A stretch of 30,271 nucleotides of DNA from a virus, in IMG/VR virus record IMGVR_UViG_3300045922_000031, positions 1-30,271 of that record. One strand, written 5' to 3'. The notes under the pieces are model-generated. The model was not told the origin of the DNA. It saw only the letters and a program-made list of their open reading frames with translations, and did no database searches. Each line of letters opens with the position of its first letter. Position 1 is the stretch's first letter. Below, piece by piece: positions 7,181 to 15,326 of the stretch. Both the position numbers and the translations under genes were made by a program.

Positions 7181-9268
7181 TTACTTAGTCCAAGTAGTAT
7201 TTATTTTAGTAGACATAACAATAGGTGGAACAATAACCCTAACATTAGGCCGATAAGCTTTTACCATACTTTGTATGACATATGGTAGCGCATCACTAGC
7301 CAGTAGTTCAAGTAGTGCAGTTAATTGATGACTTAAATCCTTAGGACATTCCCATACTAGTTCATCGTGTACATCCGCCACAAGTCGCAGTTCTTCTTTT
7401 CGGTAACTGACTGCAAGCTCAGTATCGCTTGTCGCAAAGATGTTGTCAAGCAGCGCTAGATACATCATCTTCCATTCAGCGGCTGTTCCTTGAATCGGCC
7501 GATCCTTAACTTCCGTCGAACTTACTGAAGGATCGTTGTTAGGGTAGATATTTGAATAATATTGCCTGAAGCTATAAGCATGGCCAGTTTGTGAGACGTA
7601 AAAGCCATACTTACACAGACGACCATCAGCGTCATAAATAACCTTCTTTGAAATTTTGGCATTATTATTGACATCTACGACACGCTTCAATTGTGCGTCA
7701 AATGCTGTTTTATAGTATTTGAATAGCGCTTTTTGAATAAGCGTTATAGCACTTACAGGCAGTTTCGTTTGCTCCGCAAGACCTTTAGGTGTTCCACCAT
7801 AAATCGTACCAAATACGACGCCCTTTACTTGGCGACGTTCTTCTTCAGTCAATGGTCTATCTGGTATCCAATCCTTGCCTGCCCGTGCATGAATATCTAC
7901 ATTGTTAAACAGATCATCTAGTAGTTCAAAATCCTGAGTTTCAAAAGCCAAGGCACAGATTTCAATTTGCTTGAAATCCCCAGTTACAATAACCTTGCCG
8001 GCTGGGGCTGTAATGTATTGTCTAATTACCTGAGGAATATTCTGTGCATTTGGACTACTAGAACTTAATCGACTTGTAGCTGTGACGCACGTATTATATT
8101 TGGAACGTACACGCCAGCTTTCAGAATCCTCACAAGCTTTAATAATAGATTTTACGTAAGTCGTAAGAAGTTTTCTATTCTTTACATACTGTTGATATGC
8201 TTTTAGATACTTAATTTTATCCGAATTGAAAAAACTATAATGATTATTTAAATGGTCAATAGCTTTCTGAATGACATCAGCATCGACAGGGCATTTATCT
8301 GTCTTTTGTAATCCGTCATCGGAAAGCTGTTTAAATTCCTTAGGCGCAGTATACTTAAGAGCTCTCCTTATGTTTGCTGGAAGTGTATAAACTAATTCCA
8401 CATCAGAATAGCACATATATCTGACGACATTCGTACCAGTTAAAAGTACATTATCACAAATATATTTAATAGTTTCAGGTTGATTATCAAAGTACGAATA
8501 ACAAGCTTCCGTATAACCTTGTGGAGCTACTGCATAATATGCCTCAGCCATTTGTTCAAGCAACGTTTTTTGTTCATCTTCAAGTAGCGTTTCAAAGGAA
8601 CGGAGCTTAGGCAAATCGACGTACAAACCATTCTGTTCGATATCGCCAATTAGAGTACTGGCCTTAGTATATAGCCAATACAAATATAGATTGGCTTTGT
8701 TGCAAGTAGCAAGAATTGTTTCGGCTACTAATCTTGTTATCTTCAGATCCTGTTTTAAATATTGGTCAAGATCCTTTATTGGAATATCCTGTGTTTTTAT
8801 ACCTTTATGAAGCGTATCAAGCTTACGTTCAGATACGCCCCAATACTCCGCTACTTGGTCTAGAGTAGGCGAAATAATCCTATGGCCTGAATGTAGATAG
8901 GTAGCAATGCCTATATCAATGAACAATCGAACATCTTTACGTGGCTCAACAGTACTGCCTTCTACTGAATTGAAATGCTTAATCAAATAAGCCCTATCAA
9001 ACTTTACGTTATGGCCCCATATTACGCCTTTAGTATTGTACGCCAAAAATGAATTAGGCTGTAATGTATAGTATTCATAAGCATAGTTATTTGAACTACT
9101 GTACTTGTTGTTTATAAAACTATACCCAAGAAGCAGTAATTTATTATCACGGTAATAAGCGTCGGGGGCGCCTTCTGGGCCTAATTGTGTGCATTCTACA
9201 TCGCAAGCATAATGCGTAGCTTGAGTAAGTTCAGTTTCAAACTCTTGATACAAATCAATGAATGACAT
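7181..9268 (-). CDS. Family A DNA polymerase with 3'-5' exonuclease (T7-like)
   Basis: Encodes 695 residues, the phage replicase. The N-terminal proofreading domain shows ACDVECT (Asp23, Glu25), GHNVKFD (Exo II) and YLKQD (Exo III). The polymerase domain shows motif A GDFKQIEICALAF near residue 430, motif B (RRQVKGVVFGTIYGG) near 484 and motif C DVHDELVWE near 632. Motif A is slightly unusual, with Lys where DYSQIEL enzymes have Ser and Cys in place of the usual Arg. Length matches T7 polymerase (about 700). Its ATG overlaps the helicase stop (TAATG), so primase, helicase and polymerase are translationally coupled. Confidence 0.95.
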   Translation of the reverse strand: MSFIDLYQEFETELTQATHYACDVECTQLGPEGAPDAYYRDNKLLLLGYSFINNKYSSSNNYAYEYYTLQPNSFLAYNTKGVIWGHNVKFDRAYLIKHFNSVEGSTVEPRKDVRLFIDIGIATYLHSGHRIISPTLDQVAEYWGVSERKLDTLHKGIKTQDIPIKDLDQYLKQDLKITRLVAETILATCNKANLYLYWLYTKASTLIGDIEQNGLYVDLPKLRSFETLLEDEQKTLLEQMAEAYYAVAPQGYTEACYSYFDNQPETIKYICDNVLLTGTNVVRYMCYSDVELVYTLPANIRRALKYTAPKEFKQLSDDGLQKTDKCPVDADVIQKAIDHLNNHYSFFNSDKIKYLKAYQQYVKNRKLLTTYVKSIIKACEDSESWRVRSKYNTCVTATSRLSSSSPNAQNIPQVIRQYITAPAGKVIVTGDFKQIEICALAFETQDFELLDDLFNNVDIHARAGKDWIPDRPLTEEERRQVKGVVFGTIYGGTPKGLAEQTKLPVSAITLIQKALFKYYKTAFDAQLKRVVDVNNNAKISKKVIYDADGRLCKYGFYVSQTGHAYSFRQYYSNIYPNNDPSVSSTEVKDRPIQGTAAEWKMMYLALLDNIFATSDTELAVSYRKEELRLVADVHDELVWECPKDLSHQLTALLELLASDALPYVIQSMVKAYRPNVRVIVPPIVMSTKINTTWTK

Positions 9269-10536
9269 TATCGTACTCCAAATAAAGATTCGTACCTACA
9301 TTTGTCGCCATCAAATAGAACTTCAAAGTGACCGTGCCTAAAGATACGTTCCATCCTGCCAGTTTCTGGTTTTTTATTCTTGCAGATGGTTAGAAACCTT
9401 CTGTCTTCTAATCCTGGATCATCGACTTTGCCAATCATAATCAATACATCAATCTCACCTTGTACACCAGTCTTAGAACCATACAATTGATTCTGATTTA
9501 ATTTCCGCTGATTTTCAGCAGATGCGTCTGCCTGTACGATGCCAAGTACGACACCATACTTATTGGCAATACTACGGCACCATTGTGCAAGCTTTTGCCT
9601 GCGTATTATATCGTCTTCTCGATCAAAGCCACGCAGTTTTTCCATTACATTTATACCAATCAACCAGTAATCACCACAAGAAAGAATTCTTTCTATCTCT
9701 TTGATAGAGATATCATTCTTGTCAACTACTTCAATGCGTCTATCGCCACGCCACTGATTGAAATCATCACGTACCTTCGCAGGGTCCGTTAAAATATCAG
9801 ACATACTGATATTTAACGCTGCCATTGGAATACGCTGTTTGATCTTATAACCGCCTTCTTCATTGTTGAAGATAATGGCATGTTTACCTTCCGGTAATTG
9901 ATGTAGCATATAGGTAAACTCACTGAGCATAAACGATGTGCCGCCAGTTTCAGGTCGTTTACCTACAACGATGAAATCCGAATGATGTACTGGACCAACT
10001 GAACGATTAAGTTCCTCTAAACGCCATTCAATACCGTGACCAGATGGCATGTACTTTTTAACCAGTTCCACGAGATCATCGGTTACGAAGTATTTTTCCA
10101 ATCCGGTATCTTGAGGTGAATTATCATGTTCATTAAGTAAGTCTTTGATTTTATTAAATATTTCTGGATCATTAGTTCCCTTGGCAACCCTATCGCATTC
10201 GGCCATGATCTTCAAAGCATAGTTGAGATCGTGGAACCGCTTTATAACCAGTGGATCAATAGGAGTCTTTATAGTGTTATCAAGAATGATATCGATAATA
10301 GCGTAACGCTCCGGCTTATAAGCCGGATGCCGCACTAATTTAAACCAAGTACGAAACTTATTCCAGTCAATTTGAATATCGCTAGGATAAGTAACGTAGT
10401 ACTCGTTGATATCTTTTATTAGACTACGTATCTCTGTATTAGTAGGTATGTTCTTAATTAAGTCATAATACTTATCGTAGTTTTCTTTTACAGAAAGTAG
10501 TGCCAATATTTGTAGCTCACTTGGGCTCGACTGCAT
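9268..10536 (-). CDS. DnaB-like replicative helicase with degenerate Walker A and B motifs
   Basis: Encodes 422 residues from the ATG at 10534-10536, which has GGAG 7 nt upstream; a longer frame is open but lacks this site. The C-terminal RecA-like domain follows the DnaB/T7 gp4 pattern: VVGKRPETGGTSFML in the Walker A position, FNNEEGG with the likely catalytic Glu, the Walker B region WLIGINVMEKLRGF, LGIVQA, and QLYGSKTGVQGEIDV. Two key residues differ. The P-loop lysine is Gly199 (codon GGC) and the Walker B aspartate is Asn296 (AAT). The N-terminal third is helical, as in helicase N-domains. It lies between primase and polymerase with short overlaps, so it is almost surely the replisome helicase. 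Confidence 0.85.
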   Translation of the reverse strand: MQSSPSELQILALLSVKENYDKYYDLIKNIPTNTEIRSLIKDINEYYVTYPSDIQIDWNKFRTWFKLVRHPAYKPERYAIIDIILDNTIKTPIDPLVIKRFHDLNYALKIMAECDRVAKGTNDPEIFNKIKDLLNEHDNSPQDTGLEKYFVTDDLVELVKKYMPSGHGIEWRLEELNRSVGPVHHSDFIVVGKRPETGGTSFMLSEFTYMLHQLPEGKHAIIFNNEEGGYKIKQRIPMAALNISMSDILTDPAKVRDDFNQWRGDRRIEVVDKNDISIKEIERILSCGDYWLIGINVMEKLRGFDREDDIIRRQKLAQWCRSIANKYGVVLGIVQADASAENQRKLNQNQLYGSKTGVQGEIDVLIMIGKVDDPGLEDRRFLTICKNKKPETGRMERIFRHGHFEVLFDGDKCRYESLFGVR

Positions 10537-11434
10537 CTTGTATCTCCGACAAAATGAACATTTCATTAACCATCTTTGGATCATCGAACGTTTTCGGCGA
10601 CTTTACAATCCATCCCATTATCTCGAATTTACTTTTTATATCTAGGGTTTTCTTTACAACCTCATGATTATCCCAGTCTGTCCAAAGTAGTGCAGTTGGC
10701 TTACCATAAAAGCCAAATCCCTGCATCAACTTGTATATATCCTCAAATGAAAACGATAGTCCAAGCATGCCAACACATGCTATATTTATCTTTTTATATA
10801 ATCTGCTTGATAAAACTGTATCCATAATATAATTAGAAGCAAGTATGTCTTCCGTCAAAACAACTAGATCCAATTTGAAATCAGATTCACATGAAGCAAT
10901 TATGTGGTGCTTGAAGTCAATTCTATTGTCATACCATTCAGTGATGTATTTTGGACTGTGCGGTTTATACAGATATCTACGTTGTTCTCCTGTTATCGCT
11001 CCAATAAATACATTTTTAATTTGGTATACAATGGCGTTTTCAACGTTATCATATACCAAACCATATGATTTACTTAAACTAAATCCAAGCTTTGGGTATT
11101 TTTTATCTAAATATTGCATAGCACTATATGGCATATTTACAAGCGTTAAACGTTGTGCACGTTTGTAAGAGGCCGTAGCGCGTGTCGTTTCAGCCACATC
11201 TTGTATAGGCAATGCCAAACGAACCGGATCTATATTATAACGACCGTGTTCCTGACAATTGAAACAATTGTAGAGCAAGAAAGCATTTCCTGTTTCTTCA
11301 TCGACACGTCGCGTAATGTAAAATCTAGAACGTATGTCCGTGCATGCCGGACAATTGAATCTGATAGTGCTAGACTCTTCGAGTAGCCCTTTGTCAATAA
11401 CACTATCGAGTAGATTTTTGACTACGTAATCCAT
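10517..11434 (-). CDS. DNA primase (zinc ribbon plus TOPRIM)
   Basis: Encodes 305 residues. An N-terminal zinc ribbon has Cys28/Cys31 (NCPAC) and Cys57/Cys60 (NCFNC), the site that reads template sequence in T7 gp4-type primases. The later part carries TOPRIM features: Glu195 in VVLTEDILAS and Asp253-x-Asp255 in LLWTDWDNH. In T7 primase and helicase are one protein; here they are two genes overlapping by 20 nt. The ATG overlaps the preceding stop (TGATG at 11432-11436). It would lay down RNA primers for the family A polymerase. Confidence 0.88.
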   Translation of the reverse strand: MDYVVKNLLDSVIDKGLLEESSTIRFNCPACTDIRSRFYITRRVDEETGNAFLLYNCFNCQEHGRYNIDPVRLALPIQDVAETTRATASYKRAQRLTLVNMPYSAMQYLDKKYPKLGFSLSKSYGLVYDNVENAIVYQIKNVFIGAITGEQRRYLYKPHSPKYITEWYDNRIDFKHHIIASCESDFKLDLVVLTEDILASNYIMDTVLSSRLYKKINIACVGMLGLSFSFEDIYKLMQGFGFYGKPTALLWTDWDNHEVVKKTLDIKSKFEIMGWIVKSPKTFDDPKMVNEMFILSEIQDAVEPK

Positions 11435-13152
11435 CACTCACATACCTCAAGAATATCTTCTTGGAATGTTTTAAGTAAAACGTCGGATATATCCGACATA
11501 TTGTTGACAATCTTTGCGTTACTGCCGTAGTAACGAGTTACGGAAGTGTCCTCCATACCAATTCCGTAAATATCAATACCAGAGTTTCGTAAATCCTTTA
11601 CTACTGTGCGCAATTCTGCATCGGGATCATCGCCACCAGCAGATGGCTGTCCATCTGACATTACAAGAATGATTTTTCGTTTTTCCTTACGGCGGCTTAG
11701 TCTTTCGGCAGCAAACACAACATTATGTGCGTCCCCATTACAAGAAGAAAATTGGTCAAAATATGTGAATGCTTGTCCAATCTCTACTGGAGTTACTTGC
11801 TTATCAAATTCCTTGACTATAAGATGAAATGGCTTTCTGCTGTACTCAAATGCAGCGATTTCGACTGGTACATGAAGAATATCACTAAAGATTTTATTGC
11901 ATTGAGTTACCGCTTGTACGGCAAGCGGTTTTTTGTTGCCGCTGCACATTGAACCTGACCAATCTACTAGAATAGATACGGCCGTATTGAGTTTCTTTAC
12001 ATCATCCTTCTTCTTGAAAATACGAAAATTCCAGTCTGAATTAGGACGCAGCGGCATAGCTATCCTGTACAGGGCACGTGTATTAAGTCTACCTGTAATC
12101 TTTTCAGGTATGATATTTACACGTTGTTTAGATTGGATATATCGGCGAATTTGATTAGCTAAGCCAAGATTCGAGGTTTCATTATAGTTATATACATTCT
12201 GACTGCCTTTGGGAATCATTAATGTAGGTTTAATATAACTAAAGCCTCCGTAATTAAGAGGCTTCCCAGTCCAATCGACACCGCCGCCACCGCCGAGGAT
12301 ACCATTTTCTTCTTCGTGATTGCTCGTATTAAGAAAGCGCCACGGAATTTTACCGCGCTTCAAACTAGCCTTGTCTTTAAGCTCCCTATCAGAGCGAGCT
12401 AAATCTTGTGAAGCGCTGCAACCATTCGATTTGTTTTTAGCTTTCTTTTGACATTCTTTGATATCATTTTCCGCTTTATTTTCCTCATCATAGATGAGAT
12501 TATAAAGCTTCTTGGCAACTTCGGCTGAATCTGTCGTAGTAACGGCCGCGCCCCATTCATCCAAAATACCACTATTAATAACCCGATCTACAATCTTCTT
12601 AGATTCGGGTGTATGATATTTTTCTAATAGCGTACCTTGAACTACAGATTCAGGGTGCCACCGAGCGCGTTCCTTGATTGAGATATCATTTATCGCAAAA
12701 AACCTGGCATTATCAATATCATCAGGATTTATTTTGTCCTTATTATTTTCCAGATACTCGCCAAGTTCTTTGTGAATTAAATTCAGAGCCTCTGCCATGT
12801 CGCGACGATCTCCGTAATAGTTCGCCAAATGTAGGCGTTCCATTACGGAATCTTCAACTACATTAACTACCCGCAATAACGGATGATCGGGCGGCAGGTT
12901 CCAACCTTCTACGATATCAAAAAGATCCCTCCTTATAATATGCAAAGGTTCATGGATCAATGCTGCCCTGTATTTGATCCATTCATTTTTGTTCATAGGC
13001 ATCTTTGGAATTGGCATCATAATTTCGCCGTGTGCATTGGCACACGGTACGCACACTTCATCCGTGAAGCGGAGCGTAACGCCATTATCACCGGCCCTAC
13101 GTTGAGCCTGATCCTGTGCGGAAATGATGGTTAGAATTGATACAGTATCCAT
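11434..13152 (-). CDS. CobT-like vWA protein with N-terminal HExxH domain
   Basis: Encodes 572 residues from the ATG at 13150-13152, which forms TAATG with the AAA+ gene stop and has GGAG 10 nt upstream. The C-terminal von Willebrand A domain has an intact metal site: DWSGSM (Asp397, Ser399, Ser401), Asp474 in GDAHN and Asp500 in MSDGQP. The N-terminal region has HEPLH (His67-Glu68, His71) and then NVVEDSVME (residues 97-105), a zincin-like pattern seen in CobT/DUF2201-type vWA partners. The middle is charged and low complexity. Such proteins work with MoxR/CobS AAA+ ATPases in metal insertion or protein remodelling; here the partner is directly upstream. The actual target is unknown. Confidence 0.82.
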   Translation of the reverse strand: MDTVSILTIISAQDQAQRRAGDNGVTLRFTDEVCVPCANAHGEIMMPIPKMPMNKNEWIKYRAALIHEPLHIIRRDLFDIVEGWNLPPDHPLLRVVNVVEDSVMERLHLANYYGDRRDMAEALNLIHKELGEYLENNKDKINPDDIDNARFFAINDISIKERARWHPESVVQGTLLEKYHTPESKKIVDRVINSGILDEWGAAVTTTDSAEVAKKLYNLIYDEENKAENDIKECQKKAKNKSNGCSASQDLARSDRELKDKASLKRGKIPWRFLNTSNHEEENGILGGGGGVDWTGKPLNYGGFSYIKPTLMIPKGSQNVYNYNETSNLGLANQIRRYIQSKQRVNIIPEKITGRLNTRALYRIAMPLRPNSDWNFRIFKKKDDVKKLNTAVSILVDWSGSMCSGNKKPLAVQAVTQCNKIFSDILHVPVEIAAFEYSRKPFHLIVKEFDKQVTPVEIGQAFTYFDQFSSCNGDAHNVVFAAERLSRRKEKRKIILVMSDGQPSAGGDDPDAELRTVVKDLRNSGIDIYGIGMEDTSVTRYYGSNAKIVNNMSDISDVLLKTFQEDILEVCE

Positions 13153-14171
13153 TACGGGTATGCTCCAAAAACCTGACGATAACAATCCATAGCGACTTGC
13201 TTACATGTATCACTCAATTTGTCCAGATAAGCAAGCCGATAAGCGGGACCGACATGCTCAAGCAGAGTATAATTTCGGTACCAATTGACAAGCCCACGAA
13301 TGCTTATCGTTTGCAGAACTTTATTCTGCATGAATGCCGGACGAATAAGACCCGCAACCTTAATCATTTGTTGTGCGGTCGTTTCGTCGAACTTGTCTTT
13401 GAATGTAACTCTTAGAACGCTAAGTTCTTCGACTTCCGACATGTAATCGACGAAGATACTAGTGGTAATACGATCCAAACTCGACACGTCTTGTACTTGG
13501 GCAATATACTTGCCCGTTGTGTCTCCAGTCCCTGTCGTATTATCGGTTAGGAAAATCCAAAGATCCTTTGCAGGTTCCAATGCCCGCTGAATCCCATGGG
13601 CATCCTGTAGTACTAGAGTCGGCGGAGACTCAAGTACAGACTGAATAGCCATAAGATTAGGTGCACGAAATGCTTCGTCAATGGTAAGGATACCGCCGTG
13701 CATGAAGGCCAGTACGACATCAGACGGTGCAGTTTTGGTGACAGGTACACCATTTTCAGCCACTACTGAAACAGAACCAAGGAACTCAGACGCTTCCATC
13801 TGAGCATGGCAAGATACACGCCAGAATGGCATGTTAAGGCGAGCAGCTAACTCCCTGATATTGCTCGTTTTTCCGGTACCTGTCGGACCGTGAAGCAGAC
13901 AAGTACGGCCTGCTTTCATGGCAAAAAGCAATTTGTCCAGAAGTTCCGGACTGAAGTAATGATCCGTCTTTTTCGGAATTCTTGGTTGAGCGGCAGCGTC
14001 CCAATACTCAGTTGGATACGGGTCGCGGCTCCAACGCTCATCAATCGGAGCATCAAAGATTTTATTGACCTCTTTCGAGGCCAATAGAGACGCATCCGCA
14101 GTATTTTCTTTGGCTCCTTTACGCTCCATGTGTTCACGGATGCGCCGCATTAATTCTTGGTCCTTGGTCAT
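13152..14171 (-). CDS. CobS/MoxR-like AAA+ ATPase
   Basis: Encodes 339 residues with GGAG before its ATG. Visible features are Walker A GPTGTGKT (95-102), Walker B ILTIDEA (161-167), a sensor-1 stretch TDNTTGTGD, and SLDRITTSIFVDY, the CobS-type arrangement. CobS works with CobT and CobN to insert cobalt during aerobic B12 synthesis; MoxR relatives act as chaperones together with vWA proteins. The coupled gene downstream encodes the vWA partner. No CobN-like large subunit occurs in the window, so a cobaltochelatase role is possible but unproven. CobS-like genes are known from other phages. Confidence 0.88.
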   Translation of the reverse strand: MTKDQELMRRIREHMERKGAKENTADASLLASKEVNKIFDAPIDERWSRDPYPTEYWDAAAQPRIPKKTDHYFSPELLDKLLFAMKAGRTCLLHGPTGTGKTSNIRELAARLNMPFWRVSCHAQMEASEFLGSVSVVAENGVPVTKTAPSDVVLAFMHGGILTIDEAFRAPNLMAIQSVLESPPTLVLQDAHGIQRALEPAKDLWIFLTDNTTGTGDTTGKYIAQVQDVSSLDRITTSIFVDYMSEVEELSVLRVTFKDKFDETTAQQMIKVAGLIRPAFMQNKVLQTISIRGLVNWYRNYTLLEHVGPAYRLAYLDKLSDTCKQVAMDCYRQVFGAYP

Positions 14172-14180
14172 GTTTTCTCC

Positions 14181-14717
14181 TTACTCACTGATATATTCGT
14201 AAATGCTTCGCCAAAACAATTCACGGACGGTATAAAACGTGTTACCGTCAGACTTAAGTACCGTGGACATTACCTCCTTACCGATGCTGTAATAAATGCT
14301 GCGAATTGGTTCCAATTTGACAATATTTTGTGCCGTTTCCCTAATCTCCGGTTTATCGTACAAACCAAACTCAATGTGAGTGATCTTTTTGAAAGGGCTC
14401 GGTAAAACGTACCTATACATTACCCTACAATGCCCATCATTGTAGGTGTAATCGTTTGTTTCTGTGCAATCGTACAATTTGATATAACTGTCTTTATTAG
14501 ATTCAAAATAGTCGTATAATTTCGGCGTGAATTTAGTATATACATCAATGTCATTGGCGACATTGACGTCTTCGTAAGCCCAAAGACTTCCCGCAAAATA
14601 CCATTGGCAAATGTCAACATGCCATAATGGAGTTTCAATGAATTTTGATTCGATCATAATCTCAATGAGTTCCGGCATCTTGTCTTTCAACACATCATAA
14701 TGTTTGACGTTAATCAT
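14181..14717 (-). CDS. Putative nucleotidyltransferase-fold protein
   Basis: Encodes 178 residues with a strong GGAGG site. The segment WYFAGSLWAYEDVNVANDID fits the polymerase-beta-like nucleotidyltransferase motif: G-S (Gly43, Ser44), a short helix, then Asp56-x-Asp58, with a possible third carboxylate in HIEFGLYD. These residues would bind two metals and transfer a nucleotide to protein, RNA or a small molecule. The family is too diverse to name the substrate. It is the first gene of a block with the AAA+ and vWA genes (9-nt gap) and has a strongly structured leader immediately upstream. Confidence 0.65.
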   Translation of the reverse strand: MINVKHYDVLKDKMPELIEIMIESKFIETPLWHVDICQWYFAGSLWAYEDVNVANDIDVYTKFTPKLYDYFESNKDSYIKLYDCTETNDYTYNDGHCRVMYRYVLPSPFKKITHIEFGLYDKPEIRETAQNIVKLEPIRSIYYSIGKEVMSTVLKSDGNTFYTVRELFWRSIYEYISE

Positions 14718-14730
14718 CGTAACCTCCGAA

Positions 14731-14860
14731 AAGAAATCCGACTGCCGATCTTTTCAATCTTCCAAGTAACCTTGGCTGTGATTTATCAAACGAACGTAGC
14801 TGTTCAAGCTACGAGTTTGTTTATTCACTCTTTTTGTTGGGCAGTCGTACAAAATTTCTT
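14731..14860 (-). ncRNA. Candidate structured leader RNA upstream of the nucleotidyltransferase gene
   Basis: This fills almost the whole gap between two genes. Outer stems are perfect: AAGAAAT (14731-14737) with ATTTCTT (14854-14860), then CGACTGCC (14739-14746) with GGCAGTCG (14840-14847). Inside are two hairpins: CCAAG/CTTGG (14762-14775) and a longer one, 14787-14819, pairing CAAAC and CGTAGCT with AGCTACG and GTTTG. A competing stem GAAAAGA/TCTTTTC (14728-14755) uses part of the outer stem and borders the GGAGG ribosome site, so two alternative folds could control translation. No known riboswitch signature, including the B12 box, is recognised. Transcription direction is inferred from flanking genes. 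Confidence 0.5.
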
Positions 14861-15131
14861 AAACGAGCCTCAAAGCTTTTAGGCTCTTTCTAATTCGGCC
14901 TACGGCAATATGGTAACCAAGACGTCGGCTAGGCTGGTCTTTCATTGAACAAATTGCGGCGTCCCATACAAGTTCTTCTTTTGTGTCTTCATCAATTGCC
15001 CTGGCTACTGTGACATAAGGTCGGCTTTTACGCGCTTCATAATTAAACACACGATCAAGTACAAGACGGCGACGTGACCCATCTGGGTCGTTGCCGTTAT
15101 GGAGATGATTAACGCAAATCTTAATCTTCAT
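14859..15131 (-). CDS. Hypothetical basic protein
   Basis: Encodes 90 residues, starting MKIKICVNHLHNGNDPDGSR, with AGGAG 8 nt before the ATG. It is rich in Arg and Lys, particularly at the C-terminus (GRIRKSLKALRLV), and contains a short acidic segment in the middle. Two cysteines, no membrane segment, no recognised motif. Its stop lies at the edge of the structured intergenic RNA. Function unknown; nucleic acid binding is possible from its charge only. Confidence 0.65.
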   Translation of the reverse strand: MKIKICVNHLHNGNDPDGSRRRLVLDRVFNYEARKSRPYVTVARAIDEDTKEELVWDAAICSMKDQPSRRLGYHIAVGRIRKSLKALRLV

Positions 15132-15140
15132 TTTAAACTC

Positions 15141-15218
15141 CTAAGAGGACGCAATTACAGAAAACCACAGAGCAACCATGAAACCAATACAAAAGCCGAC
15201 AAGAAAGGTGGTAATCAT
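15141..15218 (-). CDS. 25-residue membrane peptide
   Basis: Tiny gene between the tRNA and the 90-residue gene. ATG at 15216-15218, TAG at 15141-15143, with AAAGGAAAG ending about 8 nt upstream of the ATG. The product begins MITTFLVGFCIGFMVALWFS and is hydrophobic almost throughout, enough for one membrane helix, with Gly-x3-Gly type spacing. The ribosome binding site of the next gene immediately follows the stop. Too short to assign; it resembles the small membrane peptides often found in phage early regions. Confidence 0.5.
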   Translation of the reverse strand: MITTFLVGFCIGFMVALWFSVIASS

Positions 15219-15235
15219 TAATGCTTTCCTTTGAA

Positions 15236-15309
15236 TGGTGCCGCCACTAGGAATCGAACCTAGATCAAGCGATTACAAGTCGCTTGTTTTACCATTAAAC
15301 TATGGCGGC
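15236..15309 (-). tRNA. tRNA-Thr (anticodon UGU)
   Basis: A complete cloverleaf can be drawn on the minus strand. Acceptor stem GCCGCCA/TGGCGGC is 7 bp perfect; the discriminator is A followed by an encoded CCA (15236-15238). The anticodon stem AAGCGA/TCGCTT carries the loop CTTGTAA, anticodon TGT, reading ACA threonine codons. The T arm is CTAGG-TTCGATT-CCTAG and the D loop contains the usual AATGGTA. It lies inside the leftward gene array between two small genes and is presumably processed from the operon transcript. It is the only tRNA found in the window. Confidence 0.95.
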
Positions 15310-15326
15310 AAAATGCCTAAATAAGT

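Noticed and set aside
14731-14860. Idea that the structured RNA is a cobalamin riboswitch controlling the CobS/CobT-like genes
   Set aside because: No B12-box-like sequence or kissing-loop arrangement is visible; I keep only an unknown structured RNA.
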